This document shows, piece after piece, positions 9,550-18,378 of a DNA stretch of 42,814 nt (positions are counted from its first letter, which is position 1; each line of letters opens with the position of its first letter). The DNA comes from Bacteroidetes bacterium OLB11. Its GTDB lineage: Bacteria > Bacteroidota > Bacteroidia > Chitinophagales > Chitinophagaceae. The translations under genes were made by a program, and so were the position numbers. Location: the NCBI GenBank assembly GCA_001567165.1, contig LNFQ01000047.1, positions 1 to 42,814 of the forward strand, written 5' to 3'. The notes below the pieces were generated by a model. It had not been told where the DNA came from. It did no database searches and was given only the letters and a program-made list of their open reading frames with translations.

Positions 9550-9933
9550 ATGAAAAAATTATTATTTGTATTTTCTTTTTTAGCATTCGCTTTTAATTCT
9601 CAAGCCCAAAACATACAGCCCACTGATTTTAAAAATAACGGAAATAATAGACCCGAAATTGATCGTATTTTTAAAACTGCTGACGGTAGTTTGTCATTAA
9701 TTTATTATATTGATGCTACTGTTTCTTTTTACAATAATGATAAATACACCGATATGTTTATCGTCCATAACGAAACTGCTCCTTGGAGAATGACGATTGT
9801 GAGAGATGATTTAAATCAAAATAATGATGTGTTATATTATTCTGAAGCAAACCAATCTTATACTGACAATATCTCAGGTCGAGTGTATATTGTTGACCCT
9901 AATAGCATCAGACTATCAAATAATAGCTACTAA
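9550..9933 (+). CDS. small secreted protein of unknown function
   Basis: A 127-residue protein with a clear Sec signal peptide: MKKLLFVFSFLAFAFNSQAQ with cleavage probable after AQA-like SQAQ (residue 20). The mature part of about 107 residues is polar, rich in Asn and Asp (FKNNGNNRPEIDRIFKT, DDLNQNNDVLYYSEANQSY) and has no cysteine, no transmembrane segment and no C-terminal T9SS sorting domain. I do not recognise a family. It is flanked by folE (+, 300 bases before) and the convergent rhodanese gene (24 bases after), so it is a single-gene unit with its own -7 box. The protein is probably periplasmic or surface-exposed. Confidence 0.7.
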   Translation: MKKLLFVFSFLAFAFNSQAQNIQPTDFKNNGNNRPEIDRIFKTADGSLSLIYYIDATVSFYNNDKYTDMFIVHNETAPWRMTIVRDDLNQNNDVLYYSEANQSYTDNISGRVYIVDPNSIRLSNNSY

Positions 9934-9957
9934 TTTTATGTAGAAGTCGTTTCTAAT

Positions 9958-10275
9958 TTATATTTTAGAATTTAAGGACGACCAAGCTCCCCCATTATAT
10001 ACATTTGCATAACCTGCAGATTTTAAAATTGATTTGGCACTTGCACTTCGCATCCCCGATGCACAACAAGTGATGATTGTTTTATCTTTATCTTTCAATT
10101 TATTTAGATTTCGGCCTAGCTGATCCACTGGAATATTGATTGAGCCTTTGATATGTCCCGATGCATATTCACTTACACTTCTGACATCTAAAATGATTGC
10201 CCCTTCGTTCACTAAATTTTTTATAGTCAACCGTTGCCCCCATTCCTAATAGTTTTTTTTAAAAAAATTGAGCAT
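9958..10275 (-). CDS. single-domain rhodanese-like protein 1 (two frame breaks at the N-terminus)
   Basis: Rhodanese-fold sulfurtransferase or persulfide carrier. The core is clear: GAIILDVRSVSEYASGHIKG, then NIPVDQLGRNL and the active loop TCCASGMRSASAK with the catalytic Cys of the C-x-x-G-x-R motif, preceded by a second Cys. The normal N-terminus MLNFFKK(K)LLGMGATVDYKN begins at ATG 10275, but two breaks separate it from the core: an A8 on the coding strand (T8 at 10253-10260) and an A6 (T6 at 10217-10222). As given, only a TTG at 10230 opens the core frame. Repaired length is about 105 residues. Downstream of rhodanese 2 by 10 bases and probably co-transcribed. No metabolic partner is evident. 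Confidence 0.82.
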
Positions 10276-10285
10276 TTTTATTTGA

Positions 10286-10567
10286 TTAGTTTTGTGATTG
10301 TATATAATTGACATCTAGCCATGAACCTGCATTGTATGACTCTACTCCTGATTGTTGCAATATCTGTGTGGCTACTCCACTTCTACCGCCCGATGCACAG
10401 CATAAGATAATTGGAGTTTTATGATTTTTAATTTCTTCGAGTCGTCCACTTACTTCTTGTAATGGAATATTGATTGACCCGACTACATGCCCCCCTTGAA
10501 ACTCTTCGGGAGTTCTTACATCGATAATTGTTCCTTTGTTTTCTTTAATTAATTCTTCGATTTTCAT
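10286..10567 (-). CDS. single-domain rhodanese-like protein 2
   Basis: A complete 93-residue cytoplasmic rhodanese domain: GTIIDVRTPEEFQGGHVVGS, INIPLQEVSGRLEEI and the active loop ILCCASGGRSGVA, in which Cys57 of C-x-x-G-x-R is the expected persulfide-carrying residue and Cys56 lies next to it. It shares fold and motif order with rhodanese 1, which follows after 10 bases; the two look like a tandem duplication. Function in the family is transfer of sulfane sulfur; the physiological donor and acceptor cannot be read from this context. The reading frame has no break. ATG 10567 is the first start and is preceded by stops. Confidence 0.86.
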   Translation of the reverse strand: MKIEELIKENKGTIIDVRTPEEFQGGHVVGSINIPLQEVSGRLEEIKNHKTPIILCCASGGRSGVATQILQQSGVESYNAGSWLDVNYIQSQN

Positions 10568-10636
10568 TTGATATATTTTTTATACTGCAAAATTGCAATC
10601 TAAACTTTGTTTTTAAAGTTAACATTTGTCACATTG

Positions 10637-10680
10637 AAAAAAAAAAATAAGCCGACTTAAAAAAATAAAGTCGGCTTATT
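10637..10680 (-). terminator. intrinsic terminator of the leucine dehydrogenase gene
   Basis: A perfect 13-bp stem, aataagccgactt at 10646-10658 paired with 10668-10680, closes a 9-base loop. On the minus strand it is followed by a T-run (A-run 10637-10647 on the plus strand, partly within the stem). It lies 23 bases after the stop of the dehydrogenase gene and before the rhodanese pair, so it separates the two units. Confidence 0.9.
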
Positions 10681-10703
10681 ATCTCTTTTTGATTTTTTTC
10701 AAA

Positions 10704-11774
10704 TTACATACGTGATTTGACAACCGCAATATCATCAATTCTTTTTTGAGCAATTCTCATTGCAGCTTCTTGTGTGATGATATTATCTTTTTCTGATACT
10801 TTAAATACTTCTAATAATCGGTTGTAAATTTTCTCAACATCATTAGTTACTTTTTCACGATTATATGCTCCACCAGCTTCGGCAGCTACATTGATTAATC
10901 CTCCTGCATTGATTAAAAAATCAGGGGCATAAATAATTCCTCTTTTTATCAATTCACGACCATGTGTTTCTTCTATTTCCAACTGATTGTTAGCAGCACC
11001 TGCAATGACTGCACATTTTAATTTAGGAATAGAATCGTTATTTATAACGGCTCCTAAAGCACATGGAGCATAGATATCAATATCCATGTCATACATTTTT
11101 TCGGGGCTAACATATTCTACTTTATATTTTTCAGTCGTTTCTTTTATGCGTGTTTCATTGATGTCGGTGATATACACTTTTGCTCCGACTTCAACAAGGT
11201 GTCCAACAAGGTATTGCCCTACATGGCCAACACCTTGCACGAGTACTTTTTTGCCGCTTAAATTATCATTGCCCCATTGCTTAAATGCAGATGCTTTTAT
11301 ACCTACAAATACGCCATAAGCTGTAAAGGGTGATGGGTCACCACTACCGCCCATATATTCGGGTATCCCGGTTACGTGTTTTGTTTCTAAGTGTATAAAT
11401 TCCATATCACGAGCGGAAGTATTCACGTCTTCAGCTGTAATATATTTTCCGTTTAGAGAGTTAACAAAGCGACCATATCGACGCCAAAGGGCTTCGCTTT
11501 TTAAGGAAGGGTCACCAATAATAACAGCTTTTCCGCCACCTAAATTTAACCCTGAAATGGCTGCTTTGTAAGTCATTCCTCTAGATAATCTGAGTGCGTC
11601 TATCATTGCATCATCGTCAGATTTGTAATTCCACATTCTTGTGCCTCCAAGTGCTGGTCCAAGGGTTGTATCATGAATAGCGATGATTGCTTTTAAATTA
11701 GAATGAGGATCATTGCAAACTACAACTTGTTCATGTTTAAGTTCGCTCATTAATTGAAAAATAGTGTTTGACAT
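10704..11774 (-). CDS. leucine dehydrogenase-like Glu/Leu/Phe/Val dehydrogenase
   Basis: NAD-dependent oxidative deamination of a branched-chain amino acid, or the reverse. The 356 residues align along their whole length with Bacillus leucine dehydrogenase as I remember it. Substrate and catalytic lysines are Lys70 in LSRGMTYKAA and Lys82 in NLGGGKAVIIGD. YITAEDVNT and the SGDPSPFTAYGV segment follow, and the Rossmann domain has VLVQGVGHVGQYL and GAANNQLE. Size and TLGPALGGTRMW favour the leucine/valine/phenylalanine group over glutamate dehydrogenase; leucine against valine is not decidable. Downstream of the DUF349 gene by 25 bases, so it may be read from that promoter, and it ends at a strong hairpin terminator. 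Confidence 0.9.
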   Translation of the reverse strand: MSNTIFQLMSELKHEQVVVCNDPHSNLKAIIAIHDTTLGPALGGTRMWNYKSDDDAMIDALRLSRGMTYKAAISGLNLGGGKAVIIGDPSLKSEALWRRYGRFVNSLNGKYITAEDVNTSARDMEFIHLETKHVTGIPEYMGGSGDPSPFTAYGVFVGIKASAFKQWGNDNLSGKKVLVQGVGHVGQYLVGHLVEVGAKVYITDINETRIKETTEKYKVEYVSPEKMYDMDIDIYAPCALGAVINNDSIPKLKCAVIAGAANNQLEIEETHGRELIKRGIIYAPDFLINAGGLINVAAEAGGAYNREKVTNDVEKIYNRLLEVFKVSEKDNIITQEAAMRIAQKRIDDIAVVKSRM

Positions 11775-11799
11775 GTTTTATAGATATATATTATGAAAA

Positions 11800-13436
11800 T
11801 TAGTTTTGGGGTTCAATATGACTTTCGATTGTTTGCTTTTGGGTATCCTCACTTTGAGTATTTGGTGGGATATCTGAATTGTCTTGATTATTATTTGAAT
11901 TATTTTTAGTTGCTTTTTTGGGTGGTTTTGAAAAATGGTGGAGTTCGTTTTCGTCTAAATTTAGTTTCTCTTTTACTTCTTTTACTTTATTTTCCAAACG
12001 TACAATATTTTTTTTCACTTCTTCCAACACTTCTTTCAATTCTTCTCTTTTTTCGTAAGAGCGTAAGGTCGCTGGAAGATTTTGGATACGATACTCGATG
12101 TCGGCTTTTAAGTCTATTTCATTTTGTAGTTCTTTTGTAATTCGATTAAAAAACGATTTATTTTTTCCTAGTCGATCAGAAATATTTTTAGAAATTTTCT
12201 TGTCTTCGTTTATTTCTGTTTTCATCCTTTCTATCAAAAAAAGGCGTTTTGCTTTTAGAAATCGCTCCCAAAGTTCATCACCGTATTCTTTCGGCACACG
12301 TCCTATGAGTTTCCATTCTTCAAACATGTTGGTGAATTCGGTAGTGCCTTGGTCAAAATCGTTTGTGTCTTGCAGTTCTTCTGCATGTTTAACGATTGCC
12401 ATTTTTTGGCGTAGTTATCTTCAAGTTGCGATTTTACATTGGTGTAATGAGCATCTTTATTTTTGAAAAAGTAATTTTTAATTTCACAAAATTGGGCCCA
12501 AATTTCTTCGCTTTTTTCAAAAGGAACTCTTCCAATTTTTTTCCATTCTTCAAGGAGTTGGGCAAAGGCTTCACTGGTTGCTTTCCATTCTGTGCTATCT
12601 TTTAATGCATTTGCTTTTTCGATGAGAGTTAATTTCAATTGAAGATTTTGCTCTTGTTCTGATTTAATTTCGTTAAAATGATTTTTTTTGTTATTGAAAA
12701 AAATATCTTTTGCTGTATTAAATCGAAACCAAAGTTCTTCTCCTCGATGTTTTGGAATGATGCCTACCTTTTTCCATTCTTCATTAAGCTCATTATATGC
12801 TAAACTTGTTTTTTTCCAATCAGTTGAGTGTTGAAGGGCTTCAGCGGCTTCACAAATTTCAATTTTCTTTGCCAGATTGTCTAAAAGTTCTTGACTGAAT
12901 TGGTCGTGAATTTCTTGTTTCATTTTAAAAAATTCATCTTTAATTTTTTCAAATTGATTTCTCAATTCTTCATCTTGTATATCAGGAACTACCTTCAAAT
13001 CTTTCATTCTTTTTTGAAGTTCTCTCAACTGATCTGTTGCCAGCTTTAGGTCATTACTATGTAGCAATTTCTCGGCTTCTTCACAGATAGCTTTTTTTTG
13101 AGTAAGGTTTTGTTCTATTTCTTTTTTAATTACCTCTTCAATATTTTCAATCAATACTAAAGGCTTTTCAAAATCCCCGATTGCTTTGATTGTAGTTAGG
13201 TAATTTTTTTTTCTTGATATAAGTCCTGCAAATTTTATTTTATCGTCTGACTTATCAAAATCGGATTTAATTTCATCGAGTTCTTTTTCAAATTCTTGAA
13301 ATTTTTCAGTATAAAAACCAATGAGATTATCTTTGTTTTGTTCGTTGTAATCGGATATTTCTCTTTCTTCTATCCATTTATTAGTCGGTAAAATTATTTT
13401 GTTACCTCTTAAAATATACAATTCATTTTGACTCAT
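11800..13436 (-). CDS. DUF349 repeat protein (frameshifted)
   Basis: A helical protein made of repeated DUF349 units: W(K)..P......LW.RF..A...F recurs several times (for example KKVGIIPKHRGEELWFRF, GRVPFEKSEEIW and GRVPKEYGDELWERFLKAK). Function unknown; no signal peptide. The first frame runs from ATG 13436 to about 12303 but leaves the repeat pattern after LEDNYAKK. The T6 at 12402-12407 (A6 on the coding strand) is one base short; adding one gives AKKMAIVKHAEELQDTNDFD and joins the second frame, which holds the last repeat and an acidic, Asn/Gln-rich tail. The repaired product is 545 residues. A well-formed promoter lies 45 bases upstream of the ATG. Confidence 0.85.
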
Positions 13437-13480
13437 GACCTTGTTTCTCTTGATGTACTTTTTTTTTAAAATATTTATTG

Positions 13481-13511
13481 CAAATGTAAGTAAATTTCAA
13501 GTATAGAACAA
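13481..13511 (-). promoter_or_regulatory. Bacteroidota-type promoter for the DUF349 gene
   Basis: On the minus strand the -33 TTG (plus 13509-13511) is followed after 20 bases by TACATTTG (plus 13481-13488), a full match to TTG-N17-23-TAnnTTTG. The expected transcript start is about 35-40 bases upstream of ATG 13436. Confidence 0.65.
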
Positions 13512-13536
13512 TTTAATACTAATTTATCCAATTTAC

Positions 13537-13995
13537 TTATTTTTTTGGTTCATTTCTTTTTTGTTTAAAAAAATCTTTTATAATTTGGGAACATTCCTGA
13601 GCTAAAACACCAGATATGATTTCTGTTTTTGGATGAAAAATGGAATGGTTTGTTTTGCACTTAAAACCATATTTTTCATCAGAGGCTCCATAAATCACTC
13701 TTTTAATTTTACTCCAATATAAAGCACCTGCACACATCACACATGGCTCTAAAGTGACATACATACTAGCATCCATAAGATATTTTGCTCCTAAAAAATT
13801 AAATGCAGAAGTAAGGGCTATTATTTCAGCATGAGCTGTGACATCTTGCAAAATCTCTGTTTGATTATGACCTTTGGCTATGATTTTATTGTCAATAACG
13901 ATAACTGCACCAATCGGGATTTCGCCTTTTAGATAAGCATTTTGTGCTTCTTGTAATGCCATTTTCATATAAAATTCGTTTGAATGCTCCGTCAT
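13537..13995 (-). CDS. tadA: tRNA-specific adenosine deaminase / nucleoside deaminase
   Basis: Zinc cytidine-deaminase-fold enzyme that makes inosine at the wobble position of tRNA-Arg(ACG). The 152 residues have HAE at 55-57 (His55 zinc ligand, Glu57 proton shuttle) and PCVMC at 84-88 (Cys85 and Cys88 zinc ligands), within GEIPIGAVIV and the TadA-like ALYWSKIKRVIYGASDEKYG. Size and motifs are typical of TadA; guanine deaminase-type paralogues are similar, so the substrate is inferred. It begins 3 bases after the lipoprotein gene and probably shares its message. It ends 100 bases before the DUF349 start, a gap that holds that gene's promoter. Confidence 0.88.
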   Translation of the reverse strand: MTEHSNEFYMKMALQEAQNAYLKGEIPIGAVIVIDNKIIAKGHNQTEILQDVTAHAEIIALTSAFNFLGAKYLMDASMYVTLEPCVMCAGALYWSKIKRVIYGASDEKYGFKCKTNHSIFHPKTEIISGVLAQECSQIIKDFFKQKRNEPKK

Positions 13996-13998
13996 GTT

Positions 13999-14388
13999 TT
14001 ATTGCTCTTTTATTGAAAATTCTACCTTCCCATCTCCTACTAATGGTTTCTTCACTTTCATCACCAATAAGGTGTAAACACGCCCCTCATAGTTGAAAGA
14101 TACCGCATCTTCTTTTTCTAATAATTTTTCTTCTATGATGCGATCGTTTCGAATAATACTTATGTCTGCTTTTTTGCGAGTGACCTCTCCTATTTTTATT
14201 TTAATATTTCCTTTTGTGCCTTCAATTATTTTTTCGGTGTTAGACTCCATTAAGCTATGAATCCCTGTTTCTGGGATATTCAGCTTTTCTTTATTTTCTT
14301 TTGGTTTTGAATTGCTTTTTGATTCATTGTTACAAGCGACAAAAGCATAAGACAAAAACAAGATGAATATATAAGAAATGAATTTCAT
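13999..14388 (-). CDS. small lipoprotein of unknown function
   Basis: A 129-residue protein with a lipoprotein signal: MKFISYIFILFLSYAFVACN, with lipobox VAC and Cys19 as the acylated residue. An Asn/Ser/Lys/Glu-rich linker follows, then a basic-acidic domain with repeated beta-like stretches (GNIKIKIGEVTRKKADIS and YTLLVMKVKKPLVGDGKVEF). I do not recognise the family. The last residues, VEFSIKEQ, and the overall pattern suggest a small beta domain anchored in the envelope. It is the first gene of a two-gene unit with tadA and is divergent from pfkA (71 bases between starts); no consensus -7 box was seen there. Confidence 0.72.
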   Translation of the reverse strand: MKFISYIFILFLSYAFVACNNESKSNSKPKENKEKLNIPETGIHSLMESNTEKIIEGTKGNIKIKIGEVTRKKADISIIRNDRIIEEKLLEKEDAVSFNYEGRVYTLLVMKVKKPLVGDGKVEFSIKEQ

Positions 14389-14459
14389 ATTTTTACATTG
14401 TTTATTTAGTAAAAGTAAATTAGTAATTTGAATTTATATTTAAAAAAAAGAAGTCAATA

Positions 14460-15437
14460 ATGAAACTTATAAAAAATTTAGGAGTACTTACTTCGGGTGG
14501 TGATTCTCCCGGCATGAATGCTGCCATAAGAGCGATTGTTCGCACGGCTCTCAACAAAGGATTAGTTCCTTATGGTATTAAAAGAGGTTATCAAGGAATG
14601 ATTCAAGGAGATATTGAAAAAATTAAAACTACAGATGTTTCCAATATTATTCAAAGAGGAGGGACTATTTTAAAATCGGCTCGTAGCAAGGAGTTTATGA
14701 CAGATGAAGGAATGGAAACTGCTTATAAGCAATTGCAAAAACATCAAATAGATGGTTTGATTATGATAGGTGGCGATGGTACATTTAGAGGAGCTGCTGC
14801 TTTTTCTGAAAGGTTTCAAATTCCCTCAATTGGAGTTCCTGGCACAATTGATAATGATTTAAATGGAACCGATTTTACGATTGGTTTTGATACGGCAGTG
14901 AATACTGCAGTTTGGGCAATTGATAAAATCAGAGATACAGCAGAGTCGCACGAGCGTGTTTTCATTGTGGAAGTGATGGGGCGAGATGCGGGATATATCG
15001 CTCTTTACAGTGGAATTGCTTGTGGTGCTGAGCATATTTTTGTTCCTGAAAAAAAAGAAAGTTTAGATGAATTTCTCAATGATTTATGTGATGACAGAAG
15101 AAGAAAAAAGCTGACCAATATTATTGTCATTGCAGAAGGTGATGAGTTTGGAGGTGCAAATGAATTGGCAAAAGTTATTGTTAAAAGATTGCCCATCGAG
15201 CCTAGAGTTACAATTTTAGGACATATTCAACGAGGCGGCTCCCCTACTTGCTTTGATCGAATTTTATCAAGCCGTTTAGGCCATGCGGCTGTCGAAGCTA
15301 TTGTACAAGGTGAACGTCAAATGATGGTGGGACTAGTGAATAACAGAATTACGTTGACGCCATTTACAAAAACGACAAAATTGAATAAGCCATTTCCAAA
15401 GGATATGGAAAAAATTATTCAAGTGCTTTCAAGTTAG
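14460..15437 (+). CDS. pfkA: ATP-dependent 6-phosphofructokinase
   Basis: Phosphorylates fructose 6-phosphate to fructose 1,6-bisphosphate in glycolysis. The 325 residues are standard length. Visible sites are GVLTSGGDSPGMNAAIR at the start, IGGDGTFRGA at 103-112 (the Gly after GGD marks ATP rather than pyrophosphate use), PGTIDND at 127-133 with the catalytic Asp131, VEVMGRDAGYIA, and GHIQRGGSPTCFDRIL for the sugar-phosphate and effector site. No frame break. It stands alone on the plus strand between two minus-strand units, converging on uvrA with 22 bases between the stops and no obvious terminator. Confidence 0.96.
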   Translation: MKLIKNLGVLTSGGDSPGMNAAIRAIVRTALNKGLVPYGIKRGYQGMIQGDIEKIKTTDVSNIIQRGGTILKSARSKEFMTDEGMETAYKQLQKHQIDGLIMIGGDGTFRGAAAFSERFQIPSIGVPGTIDNDLNGTDFTIGFDTAVNTAVWAIDKIRDTAESHERVFIVEVMGRDAGYIALYSGIACGAEHIFVPEKKESLDEFLNDLCDDRRRKKLTNIIVIAEGDEFGGANELAKVIVKRLPIEPRVTILGHIQRGGSPTCFDRILSSRLGHAAVEAIVQGERQMMVGLVNNRITLTPFTKTTKLNKPFPKDMEKIIQVLSS

Positions 15438-15459
15438 TTGTTTTTTTTATTTTGAAATA

Positions 15460-18294
15460 CTAGTGTAATTCTTTCTTTAAAAATAATCCGGTTAAACTTT
15501 TTTTGGATGCGGCAATTTGTTCGGGAGTGCCTTTTGCTACGCACGTTCCACCTTTTTGCCCTCCTTCAACACCAATATCAATAATATAATCCGCTACTTT
15601 TATTACATCTAAATTATGTTCAATTACCAAAACTGTATTTCCTCTATCTACTAATTTTTGAAGGACTTGAATGAGCATTTCAATATCACTGAAATGCAAG
15701 CCAGTTGTGGGTTCATCTAAAATATAGAATGTATGTCCTGTGTCTTTTTTTGATAATTCTGTTGCAAGCTTTATTCGTTGAGCCTCGCCACCACTCAATG
15801 TTAATGCACTTTGCCCTAAACTAATATAAGATAATCCAACATCAACGAGTGTTTTTATTTTTCTGTAAATAGAAGGAATATGTTTAAAAAAATCAGATGC
15901 CTCAGCTACAGTCATCTCTAAGACATCTGCGATTGATTTTCCTTTATATCGAATTTCTAATGTTTCTTGATTAAAGCGTTTCCCATTGCATTTTTCACAT
16001 AAGACATGCACGTCTGGCAAAAAATTCATTTCAATTGTTTTCATTCCATTTCCTTCACACACTTCACATCTTCCTCCTTTCACATTGAATGAAAACCGCC
16101 CCGGTTTATATCCTCTAATTTTAGCCTCAGGAATTGTTGAATAGAGCTGTCGAATATCATTAAATATATTACAATAGGTTGCAGGATTGCTTCGAGGAGT
16201 GCGTCCTATTGGAGATTGATCAACATCGATTACTTTGTTGATATGGTCCAAACCACTTATCGAATGATAAGGCAATGGAGGAGTTTTGCTTTTGTAAATA
16301 TGCTGTGATAGTATTGGGTAAAGGGTTTCATTGATTAAAGTGGACTTGCCACTTCCAGAAACGCCAGTGACACAAATAAACACACCTAAAGGAAATTCAA
16401 CTTGAATATTTTTTAAATTATTTCCTTGTGCTCCCTCTAATTTTAAACTGAATCCATTCCCATTTCTTCTTTTAATTGTGCCTTCTTTTTGCTTAGACTG
16501 GGTTAAATATTTTGAAGTTAAAGTCTCGGTTTCCAAAAATTCTTTTAGGCTTCCTGCATTAATGATTTCCCCACCATATTTTCCTGCACCCGGTCCGATA
16601 TCAATTAAGTAATCTGCTGCTAACATTATATCTTTATCATGCTCAACTACGATGATTGTGTTTCCAATATCCCTCAAAGATTGAAGTGCTTTTATCAATC
16701 GTTCATTATCTCTTTGATGAAGCCCAATGCTAGGCTCATCCAGGATGTAGGTAATTCCTTTTAGTTTTGAACCAATCTGAGTTGCAATTCTAATTCGTTG
16801 ACTTTCTCCACCACTTAATGTCTTGGAAGTTCTATCTAGTGATAGATATCCTAAGCCTACTTCTAGTAAAAATCCAAGCCGTTCTCTGATTTCTTTTAGT
16901 ACTTCTTTTGCAATAATATTTTGTTTTGGACTCAATTTTTTTTCAATATTTTGAAACCAGTTTTGAAGCGATTGCAAATCCAATTTACTCAGTTCTGCAA
17001 TATTTTTATTATCAATTTTAAACCAAAGACTTTCTTTTTTTAAATGCGTTCCTTCACATAAAGGACAAGTGCACTCTTTCATAAATCGTTCAGCCCATTG
17101 TTTCACATGTTGGCTGCCTGTATCATGAAACCAACGGACAAGCATATTGATAATGCCTTCAAATTTTGTAGAATAAGCTGCATGGCTCGACTCAAAATCA
17201 ATCTCTAAATCTACTTTAGCATCTTCACTTCCCCAAAGCAAAACGTTCAAAGCTTTTTCATCAATTAGTCGAACGGGTTTATTAATATCCACTTTATATT
17301 TTGCGGCAATTGCTTTTACTTGTTTGTAAACAATTGTGTCTCTTTGCAAACCTAGAGGAGCAATACCTCCATCAGCAATACTTATTTCTTTATTTGGAAT
17401 CACTTCATTCAAATCAATTTGATATACCGTTCCAATCCCCTTACAGCGAGGGCAAGCACCATAGGGTGAGTTGAATGAAAAAGAATTAGGAGAAGGCTCA
17501 TCATAACTGATGCCCGTGTCTTCACACATTAAATGTTTTGACAACAGATGCGGTTTATTTTCATTTTGATTATCAATAGTATGTTCTAAAATCATGATTT
17601 GATCATTGCCATGTTTCAAAGCACTTTGTATACTTTCTACTAATCGATATTGATTTTCTTTATCAATTTTTAATCGGTCAATGACAATTTCGATATCGTG
17701 AATTTTATATCGATCCACTTGCATTTTAGGTTTCAGTTCCAACAGTTCACCATCCACTCGGACTCTTAAAAAGCCTTGTTTTCTTAATTTTTCAAAAAGC
17801 TCGCGATAATGACCTTTTCTCCCTTTTACAATAGGAGATAAAATAATTCCTTTTTTATTTTCAAAATGTTTCAGAAGGTATTTTATAATTTCCTCTTCAC
17901 TATATCGAATCATTTTTTTACCTGTATTATAGCTATAAGCCTCCCCTATTCTAGCAAAAAGCAATCTCATAAAATCGTATATTTCTGTAACTGTCCCAAC
18001 GGTTGAACGAGGATTTTTATTTGTTGTTTTTTGCTCAATTGCAATGACAGGCGAAAGCCCATCAATCTTATCAACATCAGGACGCTCAATATTTCCAATA
18101 AATTGTCTAGCATAAGCCGAAAAGCTTTCCATATATCTTCTTTGACCTTCGGAATGAATGGTATCAAACGCTAGAGATGATTTTCCACTGCCACTGACTC
18201 CGGTAATAACCGTAAGTTTATTTTTAGGAATTGAGCTATTTATATTTTTTAAGTTGTGAACTCTTGCTCCAATGACATCTATCGTCTTTTTCAT
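15460..18294 (-). CDS. uvrA: excinuclease ABC subunit A
   Basis: UvrA is the damage-recognition ATPase of nucleotide excision repair, acting with UvrB. The 944 residues carry two ABC modules: Walker A ITGVSGSGKSSLAFDT near the start and VTGVSGSGKSTLINET in the second half, with signatures LSGGESQRIRIATQ and LSGGEAQRIKLATE. Zinc modules are visible as CPRCKGIG, CTCPLCEGTH and the CEVCEGNG...CEKCNGKRF pair. Length, order and motifs are complete, with no frame break despite T7 and T8 runs in the coding region. Single-gene unit after sprA on the minus strand with its own likely promoter. Confidence 0.97.
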   Translation of the reverse strand: MKKTIDVIGARVHNLKNINSSIPKNKLTVITGVSGSGKSSLAFDTIHSEGQRRYMESFSAYARQFIGNIERPDVDKIDGLSPVIAIEQKTTNKNPRSTVGTVTEIYDFMRLLFARIGEAYSYNTGKKMIRYSEEEIIKYLLKHFENKKGIILSPIVKGRKGHYRELFEKLRKQGFLRVRVDGELLELKPKMQVDRYKIHDIEIVIDRLKIDKENQYRLVESIQSALKHGNDQIMILEHTIDNQNENKPHLLSKHLMCEDTGISYDEPSPNSFSFNSPYGACPRCKGIGTVYQIDLNEVIPNKEISIADGGIAPLGLQRDTIVYKQVKAIAAKYKVDINKPVRLIDEKALNVLLWGSEDAKVDLEIDFESSHAAYSTKFEGIINMLVRWFHDTGSQHVKQWAERFMKECTCPLCEGTHLKKESLWFKIDNKNIAELSKLDLQSLQNWFQNIEKKLSPKQNIIAKEVLKEIRERLGFLLEVGLGYLSLDRTSKTLSGGESQRIRIATQIGSKLKGITYILDEPSIGLHQRDNERLIKALQSLRDIGNTIIVVEHDKDIMLAADYLIDIGPGAGKYGGEIINAGSLKEFLETETLTSKYLTQSKQKEGTIKRRNGNGFSLKLEGAQGNNLKNIQVEFPLGVFICVTGVSGSGKSTLINETLYPILSQHIYKSKTPPLPYHSISGLDHINKVIDVDQSPIGRTPRSNPATYCNIFNDIRQLYSTIPEAKIRGYKPGRFSFNVKGGRCEVCEGNGMKTIEMNFLPDVHVLCEKCNGKRFNQETLEIRYKGKSIADVLEMTVAEASDFFKHIPSIYRKIKTLVDVGLSYISLGQSALTLSGGEAQRIKLATELSKKDTGHTFYILDEPTTGLHFSDIEMLIQVLQKLVDRGNTVLVIEHNLDVIKVADYIIDIGVEGGQKGGTCVAKGTPEQIAASKKSLTGLFLKKELH

Positions 18295-18323
18295 AAGTGT
18301 AAAGGTACATGAAAGGCTTTTTT

Positions 18324-18355
18324 CAAATATGATTTATGTTAGATTATTCTTCAAA
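18324..18355 (-). promoter_or_regulatory. probable promoter for uvrA
   Basis: On the minus strand TTTG (plus 18352-18355) is followed after 20 bases by CATATTTG (plus 18324-18331), one mismatch from TAnnTTTG. The uvrA ATG lies 29 bases further on. The gap between sprA and uvrA has no hairpin, so a promoter here would make uvrA independent of sprA read-through. Confidence 0.45.
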
Positions 18356-18378
18356 CATTCAAGTCCCAATTGCTTACT

